Source: Streptococcus mitis
GTDB taxonomy: Bacteria > Bacillota > Bacilli > Lactobacillales > Streptococcaceae
NCBI RefSeq assembly: GCF_000722765.2
Contig: NZ_CP028415.1
Location: forward strand, 1,122,501-1,186,500
Direction of reading: 5' to 3'
Length of the DNA: 64,000 bases
The translations under genes were made by a program, and so were the position numbers. Under the pieces are notes generated by a model. The model saw only the letters and a program-made list of their open reading frames with translations, searched no databases and had not been told where the DNA came from. Below, piece after piece: positions 37,169 to 50,949 of the stretch (the stretch's first letter is position 1; every line of letters starts with the position of its first letter).

Positions 37169-37798
37169 CTACTTGGGCTCAACCTTGAGAATCTGATCTG
37201 CGATATTTTCAGCGAATTGTAAATCGTGGGTAACCACAATCTGGGTCATGCCAAGTTCCCTATTTTGCAGGATCAGTTTTTCCACTTCTAAGCGCAATTC
37301 TGGATCAAGTGCAGAAGTTGGTTCATCGTAGCCAATGATTTCTGGGTCAATCATCATAGCGCGCGCCAAGGCTACTCGCTGCTTTTGCCCACCAGATAGT
37401 GAAAATGGATAGGCATCTGCGTGCCCTGCTAGTCCTAACTGTTCCAGGAGTCCACGCGCCTTCTTCTCAGCTTCTTGCTGCTTCATTCCCATCGTTTTTA
37501 CAGGAGATAAGGTCAAATTATCTAGAACTGATAAATGAGGAAACAGTTGAAAATCTTGGAATACAAATCCCAGTAAATTTCGCTTCTCTAGTTCATCCAG
37601 TTCTAAAGGTTCTCCATTATAAAAGATTTTCCCTGAATCAATGGTTTCCAGACCCGCAAGCATACGTAAGAGAGTTGTCTTACCTCCACCAGAAGGCCCA
37701 ACGATAGCCAGGATTTGCTTTTCAGGAATTTTTAGACTGAAATTAGATAAAATTTGCTTTTCACCAAATCCCTTATTGATATTTCGTAATTCTAACAT
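37169..37798 (-). CDS. Amino-acid ABC transporter, ATP-binding protein
   Basis: The protein has 209 residues. Walker A is GPSGGGKTTLLRM (residues about 34-46), the ABC signature is LSGGQKQRVALARAMM, and Walker B is EIIGYDEPTSALDPE with the catalytic Glu. The switch His lies in VVTHDLQFA. It energises uptake with the permease encoded 9 nt upstream and the lipoprotein downstream. Confidence 0.95.
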   Translation of the reverse strand: MLELRNINKGFGEKQILSNFSLKIPEKQILAIVGPSGGGKTTLLRMLAGLETIDSGKIFYNGEPLELDELEKRNLLGFVFQDFQLFPHLSVLDNLTLSPVKTMGMKQQEAEKKARGLLEQLGLAGHADAYPFSLSGGQKQRVALARAMMIDPEIIGYDEPTSALDPELRLEVEKLILQNRELGMTQIVVTHDLQFAENIADQILKVEPK

Positions 37799-37807
37799 GG
37801 CAGCCTC

Positions 37808-38449
37808 CTATCTATAGTAACTGTACTTCTTCTCAACTTTTTTGGCAAGAATAGTCACAATACCAATCAAAATCAAGTAAATGGCTCCTGCCAAGAACAT
37901 TGGGACCAGACTAGCATCACGGTTGGCAGCTGTTCGACTAGCCAAGATAAGGTCTGAAATGCCTAGAGCATAAACCAAAGAAGTATCCTTAACCAAACTC
38001 ATAACTTCGTTAAATACACTAGGAAGAACAATCTTAGTCACTTGGGGCAAGATAATATAGCGCACTGTAGCAAAGGGACTGAACTTTAAGACCTTAGCAG
38101 CCTCATATTGACCTTTAGGAATGGTATCAATCCCACCACGAAAGATTTCAGCAAAGTAAGCCGCATAATTGAGAACAAAGGCAATGATGGCCGCAGGAAG
38201 GCGATCCAAACGAATCCCAATACTTGGTAGCACATAATAAATAAAAATCAATTGCAAAAGCAAGGGGGTTCCCCGCATGATCCAAATATAAATGTTAATC
38301 AGATGATGGAGGGGCTTCCAATGGACTTGCAAGGCAAAAGCAATCAAAACGCCCAAGGGAATAGAAAAAATCAAGACCAGTGCAAAAACCTGCAAAGTCA
38401 TGCTTGCACCGCTCAATAAACTCGGTAATATCTCAAACAAATAAGACAT
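37808..38449 (-). CDS. Amino-acid ABC transporter, permease
   Basis: The protein has 213 residues from the ATG at 38449, preceded by AGGAGG; the frame continues upstream but without a ribosome site. It begins MSYLFEILPSLLSGASMTLQ, the usual start of HisMQ-type permeases. It has about five helices and the EAA coupling loop EAAKVLKFSPFATVRYIILPQ near residue 130. It is the first gene of the operon. Confidence 0.93.
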   Translation of the reverse strand: MSYLFEILPSLLSGASMTLQVFALVLIFSIPLGVLIAFALQVHWKPLHHLINIYIWIMRGTPLLLQLIFIYYVLPSIGIRLDRLPAAIIAFVLNYAAYFAEIFRGGIDTIPKGQYEAAKVLKFSPFATVRYIILPQVTKIVLPSVFNEVMSLVKDTSLVYALGISDLILASRTAANRDASLVPMFLAGAIYLILIGIVTILAKKVEKKYSYYR

Positions 38450-38588
38450 ACTGCACCTCCTAAAAATAATTGTTCCTATTATAGCATAAATAAACAAAAT
38501 AACCAAGAATTTTTGTAAAAAAATTCTCTTTCAAAAAGAAAAACTATATCTATCAAAAATGATAAGATACAGTTTTAAAAATATATTC

Positions 38589-39833
38589 TTACAATCTCTC
38601 ATACAATTCTTGCATTTGTACATCATCTGGAACCAGTTTTAAGTAAGCTTGCGCATTGACTTTTGCTTCTTCAAAATAGCCCAATTCACGCAAGAGGTAG
38701 ATATAGTGTTCCAGAAACTCTGGATTATCCTTCAAATCTCCTGCTAACTCTTGGTAATGCTCATAAGCAGTATCCAAATCATCCATTTCTTGATAAGAAC
38801 GAGCAATCATCCACTTGGTCAAGAGATTTTCTGGCCCCTCACTTTGTAAGTCTAAAATATCCTCATAACGCTCTTGTTCTAGATAAATAGTTGCTAGACG
38901 GAGTAAGATTTCTTCCGTATCTTCAGCGTCTTCTTTTGCAGTAAGAAGATAATTTTCTGCACCACTAGCATCATGCAGTTCATAAGAGAATTGTGAAGCA
39001 GCTAGCAAGAGACGAGTTTCAAAGGGATTTTTCTCCAAGCCTTGCTTAGCGATACGCAGGGATTCTGGAACTTGATGTTCCTTATGCAAAGCCTGGCTAT
39101 AGCCATACTCATAGCCTTCAAAGTCAGGAGAAATGGTATCGATCTGCTTAAAGTAGAGGACAGCTTTTTGGTATTCTTCTTGATCAAAGTAAAGACTGGC
39201 TAACTCAAAAGCTGTTAAATCATCATATTCTAACTCCAGGGCTTTTTCTAAAAACTCTGTGGCCGTTTCAAATTTCCCTAACTGGGCATAGGCAAAGCCA
39301 ATTCGTTGATAGGTAGAAATGCCTGTTTGCTCATAAATCGAACGATTATCTAACTGGGCATAGCCTTGAATAGCCTCTTGGTAATTTTCCAACTCACTAT
39401 CCAACTCTGCTAAACCCAATATCAAGAGAGGATCCTCTGAGTAGGTCAAAGCCTCCAGCAGTTTCTCACGCGCCACATCTGTCAAACCTTCCAACTGGTA
39501 AAGGTCTGCCTTCAGAGCCAAAGCAGAAACATACCAGTCACTGTCAGCTTGGATTTCCTCAAGATACGCAAATGCTTCCTCGATTTGACCATCCTCGCTA
39601 GCAATAGCTGCCAGATTAAGATGAACCTCTGGGAAATCCTCTACAATTTTCAGGTAAATTTCCTTGGCCTGAGGATAAAAACCAATCCCTTCAAGATAAG
39701 TAGCTAACTCATACAGAAGGTCACTTGGATCATTTTCTAAAGCTTTGACGAAATAGTGCTCAGCCTTGGCTAAATCTTGCTCCTCCAAAGCCTGTAACAT
39801 CTGTTGACTATTGTTCACTCTTAACTTCCTCAC
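38589..39833 (-). CDS. Tetratricopeptide repeat protein
   Basis: The protein has 414 residues, is acidic, has no signal peptide, and is built almost wholly of helical TPR units. Examples are LAKAEHYFVKALENDPSDLL near residue 18 and GKFETATEFLEKALELEYDD near residue 185. TPR proteins hold partners together; the partner is unknown. Its start overlaps the end of the AI-2E family gene by 26 nt, so the two are co-transcribed. Confidence 0.9.
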   Translation of the reverse strand: MRKLRVNNSQQMLQALEEQDLAKAEHYFVKALENDPSDLLYELATYLEGIGFYPQAKEIYLKIVEDFPEVHLNLAAIASEDGQIEEAFAYLEEIQADSDWYVSALALKADLYQLEGLTDVAREKLLEALTYSEDPLLILGLAELDSELENYQEAIQGYAQLDNRSIYEQTGISTYQRIGFAYAQLGKFETATEFLEKALELEYDDLTAFELASLYFDQEEYQKAVLYFKQIDTISPDFEGYEYGYSQALHKEHQVPESLRIAKQGLEKNPFETRLLLAASQFSYELHDASGAENYLLTAKEDAEDTEEILLRLATIYLEQERYEDILDLQSEGPENLLTKWMIARSYQEMDDLDTAYEHYQELAGDLKDNPEFLEHYIYLLRELGYFEEAKVNAQAYLKLVPDDVQMQELYERL

Positions 39834-40974
39834 CCTCTAGTTCATATAGGCCACTGACTACTTTATACCATTCAAAAATGGCTGAAATGACAACCTTAGC
39901 AGAAGCATAAACTGGAATACCGAGCAAGACTCCCCAGATACCAAACATGGATCCTGAAGTTAACAAAACAAAGAGAACATTAATAGGATGGATGTTTAAT
40001 TGACTTCCCAAAATCAATGGAGAGACAAAACGGCCTTCAATAGTTTGTTCTACGATAAAGACAATCACTACTTTCAAGAGCATGACTGGCCCAGCAATCA
40101 AGCCCAATACTAGGGCAGGAAGCATGGCTAAGAAGCTACCCAAATAAGGAACCAGATTTAAAATACCAGCAGTAACTCCCAATGTAACTGCATAGCGTAG
40201 ACCAATAATCTTAAAGAAAATCATAAACATTACTGCTACAATAATAGCTACTGTTACTTGCCCTCGAACATAGTTGGACAACTGCTGATTCACATCTGAT
40301 AAAACCTGTCCTACAGGCTCCTTCAATTTCGTCGGCATGAATTGGGTCAAATAGTGACGTAGGCCTTTCCCATCACGTAAGAGATAAAAGAGCATGAACG
40401 GAACGATAATCAAGGCAACAATCACTTGAGAAGCCCCGCTAATAAAGGCGCTTACCCAGTTGACTGCCTGAGAAGAAACTTTGCTTGCCCAAACTGTAGC
40501 CTGGCTAGAAAAATTGGTCAAAACTTGTTCTAATTGAGGTCTGAAATCATCTGGCAAACGCTTGGTCACCAAATCATTAATAACGCTGTCTGCATCTTCA
40601 AGGTAGATTGGTACATTTCTTGCAAATGTTAAAACTTGACGTTGCAGATTTGGAATAGCCACTGCCAAGCCCCAAATGATAAAGAGAGCGATGATGACAA
40701 AGACAATACTAATCGCTATAACACGATTGATTTTGTGTTTCTCCATCCAATCAACAATGGGATTCAGTAAATAGTATAGTAAACCAGATAGAATAACTGG
40801 CAACATCACGACTGCCAAAAAGTCTAAAACAGGTGAAAATAGAAAACTAATCTTGCTTAAAATAAAAAGATTCAATCCCAATAATAAAGTTACCAAAAAT
40901 ACCGTAATTGCCTTGTTATCCAAAAACCACTTGAAAAACCAAGATAGGCTAAAATGTTTCTCTTTTTGCTCCAT
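39808..40974 (-). CDS. AI-2E family membrane transporter
   Basis: The protein has 388 residues and about eight membrane helices. It shows the family pattern: two N-terminal helices, a large extracytoplasmic loop (residues about 110-180), then GQVTVAIIVAVMFMIFFKII, the NLVPYLGSFLAMLPA segment and IEGRFVSPLILGSQLNIHP. The name comes from E. coli TqsA, but most members in Gram-positives have other or unknown substrates. It is in an operon with the TPR gene. Confidence 0.9.
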   Translation of the reverse strand: MEQKEKHFSLSWFFKWFLDNKAITVFLVTLLLGLNLFILSKISFLFSPVLDFLAVVMLPVILSGLLYYLLNPIVDWMEKHKINRVIAISIVFVIIALFIIWGLAVAIPNLQRQVLTFARNVPIYLEDADSVINDLVTKRLPDDFRPQLEQVLTNFSSQATVWASKVSSQAVNWVSAFISGASQVIVALIIVPFMLFYLLRDGKGLRHYLTQFMPTKLKEPVGQVLSDVNQQLSNYVRGQVTVAIIVAVMFMIFFKIIGLRYAVTLGVTAGILNLVPYLGSFLAMLPALVLGLIAGPVMLLKVVIVFIVEQTIEGRFVSPLILGSQLNIHPINVLFVLLTSGSMFGIWGVLLGIPVYASAKVVISAIFEWYKVVSGLYELEGEEVKSEQ

Positions 40975-41063
40975 AAATACTTCCTTTCTATTGTTCTCTC
41001 ATTATACCATTTTTAAAGCAAAATAACTCTTTTTTAAAGTTCTTACATGGAGACCGTGACATA

Positions 41064-41092
41064 AAAAATCCCCTCAAAAGAGGAGATTCGAT
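41064..41092 (-). terminator. Terminator of the oligopeptide-binding protein gene
   Basis: On the minus strand the arms ATCTCCTC and GAGGGGAT (G-U allowed) have an A/T loop and are followed by a T run. Confidence 0.75.
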
Positions 41093-43074
41093 TAGTCTTG
41101 GATATGACGGTCTAAGTTCTTCTGATAATCAGCGTTTGATTTGGCTTTTTCATCAGCAAATTTCTTGCGGAACTCATCCATTTCTTTAGTAGTGACAATC
41201 TTATCTTGGATTTTCAGATACTTGTAGCTATTTTCACTAGTCTTGTCACCTACCCAGCCACCGGCACCACTGCCAGGAACCATTTTCGTCACTAGCATTT
41301 GAGCACCATCAGAGTATACTGGAGTAACAAGTGCACTATCTGACAACCAAGCTTGGGCCTTAGCATATTTGGAATAACGTTTTTGAAGGTCTGTTTTCTC
41401 ACTATTTGCATCATCAATCAGTTCTTTGTATTTATCCAATCCAACTGTTTTAATAACTGGATTGTCTGTTCCTGGTGCCACACCAAGAGCACCTAGGAGA
41501 CTTGGACCTGAAGTTGGATCAAATACATCTAGATAGGTTGATGGATCAGCAAAGTCTGGACTCCAACCACTGACTGCATTAATATCCCAGTCAGTATTTG
41601 CATTGGAAGTAGCTAGAGTAGTCATACTTCCCAATTCGTCATCAGAAACTTGTTGAATATCAACAACTACATTGTCAGAGCCTAAGGCTTCCTCAATGGA
41701 TTGTTTATAAGACTGAACCTGACGAATAAAATCTGGATTTGATGAAGAAATTGGCAAATCTAAATGAATTGGGAACTGTACTCCATCAGCTTGGAGAGTT
41801 TTCTTAGCAGCTTCAAACTTAGCCTTAGCCTTGTCTACATTATGAAGTGAATCTTGGGCATCATCAAGACTGACATCTTTCCAGATATTATCCAATTTAT
41901 CCAATTCTGTCTTAGTAACTTGACCAAATGTTTGATCTCCTACTTGAACAAATGTTGGAGGAGTGAAACTTGTCCGTAACTTACGAGGTCCTACTTCATC
42001 ACCAAATACTTGAGAGATCCCTGCTTTACGATCTACCGCAAAAGCCAAGGCTTGACGGAAATCTTTGTTTAACAAGGCTTTCTTAGTAGAAGTTTTTTCT
42101 GCATCACTTGTTTTAGCAGTGTGATTGTAATTTACACGGTCGATATTGGTTGAGATATAAAAAACTCCCCCACGCTGTTGACCATACACAATATTATCCT
42201 TGTATTTTTCTTTTAGACGTTCATAGTTGGCAGAGTTTTTAAAGAGTGGTGCAGCTGGATAGTGTCCCTCATCAAAACCGCGTCCTAGAGAGTCTGCATC
42301 TTGACCATCAAAGAAGGATAACTTGATATCATCAATAAAGACATTTTGTTTATCCCAGTAGTTTTGATTTTTGGTCATTTCGATAGAAGACTTAGATGTA
42401 AGACCTTTGAGGAGATAAGGTCCATTGTATAGAATGCTCGTTACATCCGTTGGTTTACCAAAGTCATCTCCTTTAGAAGCTAAAAAGTCTTCATTAACTG
42501 GTGCAAGGACTCCCATTGTTGTTTTTGAATTCCAGAAAGATTCTGGATGATTCAAAGTATAGACTACAGTATAATCGTCAGTTGCTTTTACCCCAACACT
42601 AGAAAAATCTGTTGTTTTCCCATTTACATAGTCATCCAATCCTTTAATTGATTCCTGTACCAAATAGAGGGCCTGTGATTTTTTATCTGCTGCATGCTTC
42701 AGACCAGTTACAAAGTCTTGAGCCTTGACTTCACCATACTCTTCCCCCTCATTTGTATACCATTTGACGCCCTGACGGATTTTATAGGTATAGGTCAAAC
42801 CATCTTTGGAAACAGTCCAATCTTCTGCAACTGATGGAACCAGATTCCCATATTGGTCATTTTCAAGTAAACCGTCAATAACGTTACCTGTGACCTGTTT
42901 TGTGCTGACATTTCCAGAAACTGTATAATCCAGAGTCGAAGGATCTGATGAAAATACATAGGCATAAGTAACTGGTTTATTTGCTTCTTTATTAGCATTA
43001 CCAGATGAACACGCTGCTAGGACAGCTGCCGAGAGTACAGCAACTCCAGCTGCTAAGAAAATACGTTTTTTCAT
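41092..43074 (-). CDS. Oligopeptide-binding lipoprotein, AliA/AliB/AmiA family
   Basis: The protein has 660 residues. The signal and lipobox (VLAAC) end near residue 22. The family 5 binding fold begins TYAYVFSSDPSTLDYTVSG and contains the DGLLENDQYGNLVPSVAEDW signature of SBP_bac_5 proteins. The length and Gly-Asn-rich N-terminus match the streptococcal Ali/Ami proteins that deliver peptides to the shared AmiCDEF permease. No permease genes lie here, as for the AliA and AliB satellites. AliB-like is my best guess. In streptococci these proteins feed nutrition and also sense peptides. Confidence 0.9.
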   Translation of the reverse strand: MKKRIFLAAGVAVLSAAVLAACSSGNANKEANKPVTYAYVFSSDPSTLDYTVSGNVSTKQVTGNVIDGLLENDQYGNLVPSVAEDWTVSKDGLTYTYKIRQGVKWYTNEGEEYGEVKAQDFVTGLKHAADKKSQALYLVQESIKGLDDYVNGKTTDFSSVGVKATDDYTVVYTLNHPESFWNSKTTMGVLAPVNEDFLASKGDDFGKPTDVTSILYNGPYLLKGLTSKSSIEMTKNQNYWDKQNVFIDDIKLSFFDGQDADSLGRGFDEGHYPAAPLFKNSANYERLKEKYKDNIVYGQQRGGVFYISTNIDRVNYNHTAKTSDAEKTSTKKALLNKDFRQALAFAVDRKAGISQVFGDEVGPRKLRTSFTPPTFVQVGDQTFGQVTKTELDKLDNIWKDVSLDDAQDSLHNVDKAKAKFEAAKKTLQADGVQFPIHLDLPISSSNPDFIRQVQSYKQSIEEALGSDNVVVDIQQVSDDELGSMTTLATSNANTDWDINAVSGWSPDFADPSTYLDVFDPTSGPSLLGALGVAPGTDNPVIKTVGLDKYKELIDDANSEKTDLQKRYSKYAKAQAWLSDSALVTPVYSDGAQMLVTKMVPGSGAGGWVGDKTSENSYKYLKIQDKIVTTKEMDEFRKKFADEKAKSNADYQKNLDRHIQD

Positions 43075-43213
43075 AAAAAACTCCTTTGCAATTTGTATAG
43101 GATTATTATAGCACTTTTATTAAGTAAATCAATGAAAACATTTCTAATATTATCATCAAAATAATTAGGTAAAGCTCTTGCTAATCTTGATTTCTTCATA
43201 CTTCCATTTTTGT

Positions 43214-43243
43214 GATATAATAGTCTTATCTTTTGTATAGAGG
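43214..43243 (+). promoter_or_regulatory. Promoter and ribosome site of the lactonase gene
   Basis: TATAAT lies at 43216-43221 and is preceded by TG (extended -10). AGAGG at 43239-43243 decides the ATG at 43251 over an in-frame start 18 nt upstream. Confidence 0.6.
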
Positions 43244-43250
43244 TAAAGTA

Positions 43251-44264
43251 ATGAAAGAAACTGTTTATTTTGGAACTTATACACGTCGGACTTCCCAAGG
43301 GATTTACAAGGCAGACTTTGATACAGAAACTGGTCAGCTTTCAAATCTAGAACTTTTTGCTACTGAGCCAAGTCCAACCTACCTTGCCTTCGACCAGCAT
43401 CAACATTTATACACTGTTGGTAGTCAAGACGATAAGGGTGGAATTGCAGCCTATCAAACTAATGGTACCTTATTAAATCATGTCGTTGAAGAGGGAGCTC
43501 CCCACTGTTATGTTGCCGTTGATGAAGAGCGTGATTTGGTTTATGCGGCCAATTACCACAAGGGACAGGTTCTTGTTTATAAACGCCAGGAAGATGGTCG
43601 TCTTCTACTTAGTGATGTAGATAAACACAGTGGCCATGGTCCACATGAAAATCAAGCTTCACCCCATGTTCACTTTACAGACTTAACACCTGACCACTAT
43701 CTAGTGACCTGTGATTTAGGTACTGACCAAGTCATCACCTATGACCTTGATCAAGAAGGGAAATTATCTAGACTCTATACATATCACAGTCAGCCAGGAG
43801 CAGGCTCACGCCATATCATTTTCCATAACCACTATAAAATCGCTTATCTGATTTGTGAACTCAATAGTACTATCGAAGTTTTAATCTACGATGGTGTTGG
43901 CGAATTTGAACGCATGCAGGTCATTTCAACTCTACCAGACGGTTATAAAGGCTTTAATGGAACTGCTGCTATTCGTCTCTCTAAAGACGGTAAATACCTC
44001 TACGCTTCTAACCGTGGTCATGATTCTATCGCAGTATATACAATCCTTGCGGACGGTAGCTTAGAATTATTAGAAATCGTTCCTACACATGGTCAAACTC
44101 CACGTGATTTTGATTTGACACCAGACCAAGAATTTGTCATTGCTGTCCATCAAGACTCTGACAATGCAACCGTCTTTAAACGCAATCCTGAAACTGGTCG
44201 TCTAGCAGAACTTTCTAATGACTTCCATGTCCCAGAAGCAGTCTGCATCAGTTTTGCCCCTTAA
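43251..44264 (+). CDS. Lactonase family beta-propeller protein (6-phosphogluconolactonase type)
   Basis: The protein has 337 residues from MKETVYFGTYTRRTSQGIY. It is built of seven-bladed propeller repeats with the family motifs PSPTYLAFD, HVHFTDLTPD, PGAGSRHIIFH and LYASNRGHDSIAVY. Members are annotated as Pgl/YbhE lactonases that hydrolyse 6-phosphogluconolactone in the pentose phosphate path. Single gene, converging on the atp operon with a shared terminator. Confidence 0.88.
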   Translation: MKETVYFGTYTRRTSQGIYKADFDTETGQLSNLELFATEPSPTYLAFDQHQHLYTVGSQDDKGGIAAYQTNGTLLNHVVEEGAPHCYVAVDEERDLVYAANYHKGQVLVYKRQEDGRLLLSDVDKHSGHGPHENQASPHVHFTDLTPDHYLVTCDLGTDQVITYDLDQEGKLSRLYTYHSQPGAGSRHIIFHNHYKIAYLICELNSTIEVLIYDGVGEFERMQVISTLPDGYKGFNGTAAIRLSKDGKYLYASNRGHDSIAVYTILADGSLELLEIVPTHGQTPRDFDLTPDQEFVIAVHQDSDNATVFKRNPETGRLAELSNDFHVPEAVCISFAP

Positions 44265-44274
44265 AAAAACATAA

Positions 44275-44306
44275 AAAATGAACTTGATAACTCAAGTTCA
44301 TTTTTT
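44275..44306. terminator. Bidirectional terminator between lactonase and atpC
   Basis: The arms AAAAATGAACTTG and CAAGTTCATTTTT have a four-base loop and lie between two converging genes. Confidence 0.85.
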
Positions 44307-44308
44307 TC

Positions 44309-44728
44309 TTATAGTCTTTTTCCGACATTGATACGGTTAATGGCACGTTGTAGTGCAATCTTAGCTCGACGTTCTTGGTCAATCAAGTTTTTATCATGTG
44401 CTTCTTCAATTTCACGCTCTGCTCGAAGTTTGGCACGTTCTGCTCGACTGATATCGATATCACGAGCACGTTCTGCAGAATCCGCAACGATTGTGATGGT
44501 ATTATTAGCAATTTCAATAACACCTCCGTTTACTGCAATCCAGTTCACGTGATCTTCATCATCAATACGTTTTACCTTTACTTCATCAACTGCTAAAACC
44601 GCAATCATATTTTCATGTCGTGGCAAGATCCCCATCTCACCATCCAGAGTTCGAACCGATACATAGCTGGCATGGTGATCATAGACGAGACCATCTGGTG
44701 TCACGATCTGGACAGTTAACTGAGCCAT
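44309..44728 (-). CDS. atpC: ATP synthase epsilon subunit
   Basis: The protein has 139 residues. The N-terminal beta sandwich contains [20 protein letters not shown]. The C-terminal helical hairpin (residues about 88-139) is Arg/Glu rich: [17 protein letters not shown]. It is the F1 central-stalk subunit that regulates ATP hydrolysis. It is last in the atp operon, 10 nt after atpD. Confidence 0.96.
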   Translation of the reverse strand: MAQLTVQIVTPDGLVYDHHASYVSVRTLDGEMGILPRHENMIAVLAVDEVKVKRIDDEDHVNWIAVNGGVIEIANNTITIVADSAERARDIDISRAERAKLRAEREIEEAHDKNLIDQERRAKIALQRAINRINVGKRL

Positions 44729-44738
44729 AGATCACCTC

Positions 44739-46230
<1,492 letters not shown>

Positions 46231-47109
46231 CTATTCTAAGGCACTAGCTCCTGCTACGATTTCTGTAATTTCTTGTGTAATCGCCGCCTGTCTGGCACGG
46301 TTATACTGAATTGTCAAATCATTAATGACTTTCTTAGCATTATCTGTCGCTGTTTGCATGGCTGTCATACCCGCAGCATTTTCAGCTGTCTTAGCATCGA
46401 TAATAGCACCGTAAATCATACTTTCTGCAAACTGAGGCAACAACTGCTCCAAAATTTCTTCGCGGCTGGTTTCCAATTCAAAAGTCAAACTGTACTCTTC
46501 ATCCGCTTCATTTGGATCCAAGTCAACAATTGGAAGCATTTGTTCCACACGCATTTGACTGGTTAGCGTATTGACATGGTGGTTATAGCAGACATAGAGC
46601 TCATCAAAAAGTTCATTTTGGTACATTTCAACTGTTTTTGAAATAATCTTACGAACTTCATCAAAGCTAGGTTGATCCGCCAAGCCACGTAATTCATAAA
46701 GTGGTTGAATACCACGAGCCTTAAAGAAATCAGCTCCCATTCCACCGATACAGATCATTTCAAAACCTTTACCGTCTGGATGGTATTCTTCTTTCAACTC
46801 CATAACGGCTTTCAAAATAGAAGAATTATAACCTCCAACCAAACCGCGGTCTGAAGTGATGACGATATAGCCAGTCTTCTTAACTGGACGGCTAAGCAAC
46901 ATCGGATTGGTTGAGCCACCAGATCCATTACCATGAAGGATATCTGTCAAGAGCTTGCGAACTTTCTGAGCGTAAACTTGGAAGTTACGAGCAGCTTCTT
47001 CAGAGCGACCAAGCTTAGCAGCCGATACCATTTGCATGGCATTAGTGATTTGACTCGTATTTTTTGTTGAGGCGATTTTTGTTTTAATATCATTTAGAGA
47101 TACTGCCAT
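46231..47109 (-). CDS. atpG: ATP synthase gamma subunit
   Basis: The protein has 292 residues. It begins [20 protein letters not shown], with the [14 protein letters not shown] helix that enters the F1 cavity. It contains [15 protein letters not shown], and ends in [20 protein letters not shown], the C-terminal helix. This is the rotor shaft. It lies 15 nt after atpA. Confidence 0.97.
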   Translation of the reverse strand: MAVSLNDIKTKIASTKNTSQITNAMQMVSAAKLGRSEEAARNFQVYAQKVRKLLTDILHGNGSGGSTNPMLLSRPVKKTGYIVITSDRGLVGGYNSSILKAVMELKEEYHPDGKGFEMICIGGMGADFFKARGIQPLYELRGLADQPSFDEVRKIISKTVEMYQNELFDELYVCYNHHVNTLTSQMRVEQMLPIVDLDPNEADEEYSLTFELETSREEILEQLLPQFAESMIYGAIIDAKTAENAAGMTAMQTATDNAKKVINDLTIQYNRARQAAITQEITEIVAGASALE

Positions 47110-47124
47110 CTGACACCTCTATTC

Positions 47125-49180
<2,056 letters not shown>

Positions 49181-49181
<1 letters not shown>

Positions 49182-49675
49182 TAAGCTTCTCCTAGCTGAT
49201 CGATATACTGATCAATGAGTTCTTTATGGGCATGACCATCAAGGTTTTGTGAGATGATTTTACCAGCCAAGCTGATTGTCAAATCTGCTACCTCACCCTT
49301 AACGCTTTGTAAAGCTTCAGCTTTGTTTTGAGCAATTTCTTGGTTTGCTTTTTCTTTTAAGCGTCCTGCTTCTAGTTTAGCATCTGCTAAAATACTAGCT
49401 TTACTTTTCTCAGCTGTTTCTTTCGCATTCTCAATGATTGTCTTAGCTTCTTTACGGCTACCAGCCAATTCATCTTCGCGTTTTTGAGCCAATACTTCCG
49501 CTTTTTGACGTGCTTCTTCAGCTCTGTCAATATCTGAAGCAATTTTTTCAGCTCTTTCTTCGAAAATGCCTGTAATATTAGACCATGCAAATTTTTTAAT
49601 CAAGACTAGCAAAAGGATAAAAGAGCCAGCGATTAAAATAAAATTACCAATTAATTCACCTACTGTTACGTGCAT
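49181..49675 (-). CDS. atpF: ATP synthase b subunit
   Basis: The protein has 164 residues. One N-terminal membrane helix ([20 protein letters not shown]) is followed by a long charged coiled coil (residues about 35-140). It is the peripheral stalk dimer of Fo. It lies 13 nt after atpB. Confidence 0.96.
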
Positions 49676-49688
49676 CAGTTACTCCTTT

Positions 49689-50402
49689 CTACTCTTCATC
49701 ATTAATTTTATTTCCTAGGTACATAGAGGACAATAGTGTAAAGACATAGGCCTGTACACAAGAAATGAACACGGAAAATGCAGTCCAAACTAAGTTTGTT
49801 CCAAATGCGATTGGATACCAAAAAATAGCCTGATGTGAAAGTAAGAGAAGCAAACTTGTCATTACTTCACCTGCAAAGATATTCCCAAAAATCCGCAAAG
49901 CAAGAGAAAGGAAATTCGTGACTTCTTCAAGTAGATTCATCGGTGTCATAAATGCAGGAGTTACAAAACCTTTTAGGTATTGTTTAATCCCACGGCGACG
50001 AATCCCCTCAATGTGCGCCATCAAAATAATACAGAAAGACAAGACAAGGTCAAATGAAAGATTTGCAGTTGGCGATGTCCAAAGGTTTGTCCCATCTGTT
50101 GTTTGAAGTTTAGCCATCAAACCAAGATTATTAGCGATGACCATAAAAAGAAATAAACATAAGTAAAAGAGTGAGTAATCTTTTATGTAGTGGGAACCAA
50201 GGTTAGGTTCTGTAAATCCAATTACAAAATCATAGAGATACTCTAGTACATTTTGTTTACCTTTGGGTTTCAACGTCATATTACGACTTGCCCAATAGAT
50301 AAATGCAAAAATCAGAAACACAGACAGCAAAGTCAAGGCTGTCAAAGTTAAATCAAAGGTAACAGGACCAATATTGATGGTTGGATTGATACTTTCTTCC
50401 AT
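49689..50402 (-). CDS. atpB: ATP synthase a subunit
   Basis: The protein has 237 residues and about six helices. The essential arginine sits in [15 protein letters not shown] near residue 170, and the last helix contains [16 protein letters not shown]. It forms the proton half-channels next to the c ring. It lies 32 nt after atpE. Confidence 0.97.
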   Translation of the reverse strand: MEESINPTINIGPVTFDLTLTALTLLSVFLIFAFIYWASRNMTLKPKGKQNVLEYLYDFVIGFTEPNLGSHYIKDYSLFYLCLFLFMVIANNLGLMAKLQTTDGTNLWTSPTANLSFDLVLSFCIILMAHIEGIRRRGIKQYLKGFVTPAFMTPMNLLEEVTNFLSLALRIFGNIFAGEVMTSLLLLLSHQAIFWYPIAFGTNLVWTAFSVFISCVQAYVFTLLSSMYLGNKINDEE

Positions 50403-50434
50403 CTAACATTCTCCCTTCTCCAATTTATATTTCG

Positions 50435-50635
50435 TTATTTAATAATAAATGAGAAGACAAGAGTTACGAAGAAAGTTCCTTCAATAAAGGCAACCCCTAA
50501 AAACATCAAACTACGAAACTCAGCGATAATATCTGGTTGGCGAGCTACTGATTTCAACAAACCATTCATCAACATACCCTCACCAAGAGATACACCCATA
50601 CAGGCAAGACATAGACCGAAAAATGTTAAATTCAT
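50435..50635 (-). CDS. atpE: ATP synthase c subunit
   Basis: The protein has 66 residues forming a two-helix hairpin. The polar loop is [10 protein letters not shown] and the proton-carrying Glu52 lies in [11 protein letters not shown]. In streptococci the c gene comes before the a gene, as seen here. Residues 47-49 (GVA), at which optochin resistance changes are known in pneumococcus, show the sensitive-type sequence. It is the first gene of the operon. Confidence 0.97.
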   Translation of the reverse strand: MNLTFFGLCLACMGVSLGEGMLMNGLLKSVARQPDIIAEFRSLMFLGVAFIEGTFFVTLVFSFIIK

Positions 50636-50670
50636 GACGAATTCTCCTTTTAATTAAAATTTACTTACTT

Positions 50671-50699
50671 AGTTTAGTCCTAAAAATTGGATTTGTCAA
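50671..50699 (-). promoter_or_regulatory. Promoter of the atp operon
   Basis: On the minus strand -35 TTGACA (50694-50699) and -10 TAAACT (50671-50676) have a 17-bp spacer. They lie about 35 nt before the atpE start. Confidence 0.75.
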
Positions 50700-50712
50700 C
50701 TTTTTACTAACA

Positions 50713-50727
50713 TTGAAAGCGTTTAAT
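50713..50727. promoter_or_regulatory. Candidate cre (CcpA) site upstream of the atp promoter
   Basis: TTGAAAGCGTTTAAT matches the cre consensus WTGNAANCGNWNNCW at all positions but one. It lies 13 bp upstream of the -35 box, a position seen for CcpA activation. This is a motif match only. Confidence 0.45.
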
Positions 50728-50833
50728 GAAAATTATTTATAATTTTACTATTTTTGAGTCTATTGTATAGAAAACTTTGTAAAAAACTTGTTATAAATTC
50801 GTCCATTATCTAGGCCTTTCTGAAAAACAATGA

Positions 50834-50860
50834 AAAAATCCGAGATGAAATCTCGGATGA
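50834..50860 (-). terminator. Terminator of the U32 peptidase gene
   Basis: The arms ATCCGAGAT and ATCTCGGAT have a three-base loop, followed by T6 on the minus strand. It lies between the U32 gene and the atp promoter. Confidence 0.8.
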
Positions 50861-50949
50861 AATTTGATATATTTTCTTTGACTTCTTTTCTTTTAGTGAG
50901 CAGGATTAAAGGGAAAGCAACTAGAAATCTTTCATCTCCTGCACGCTTA

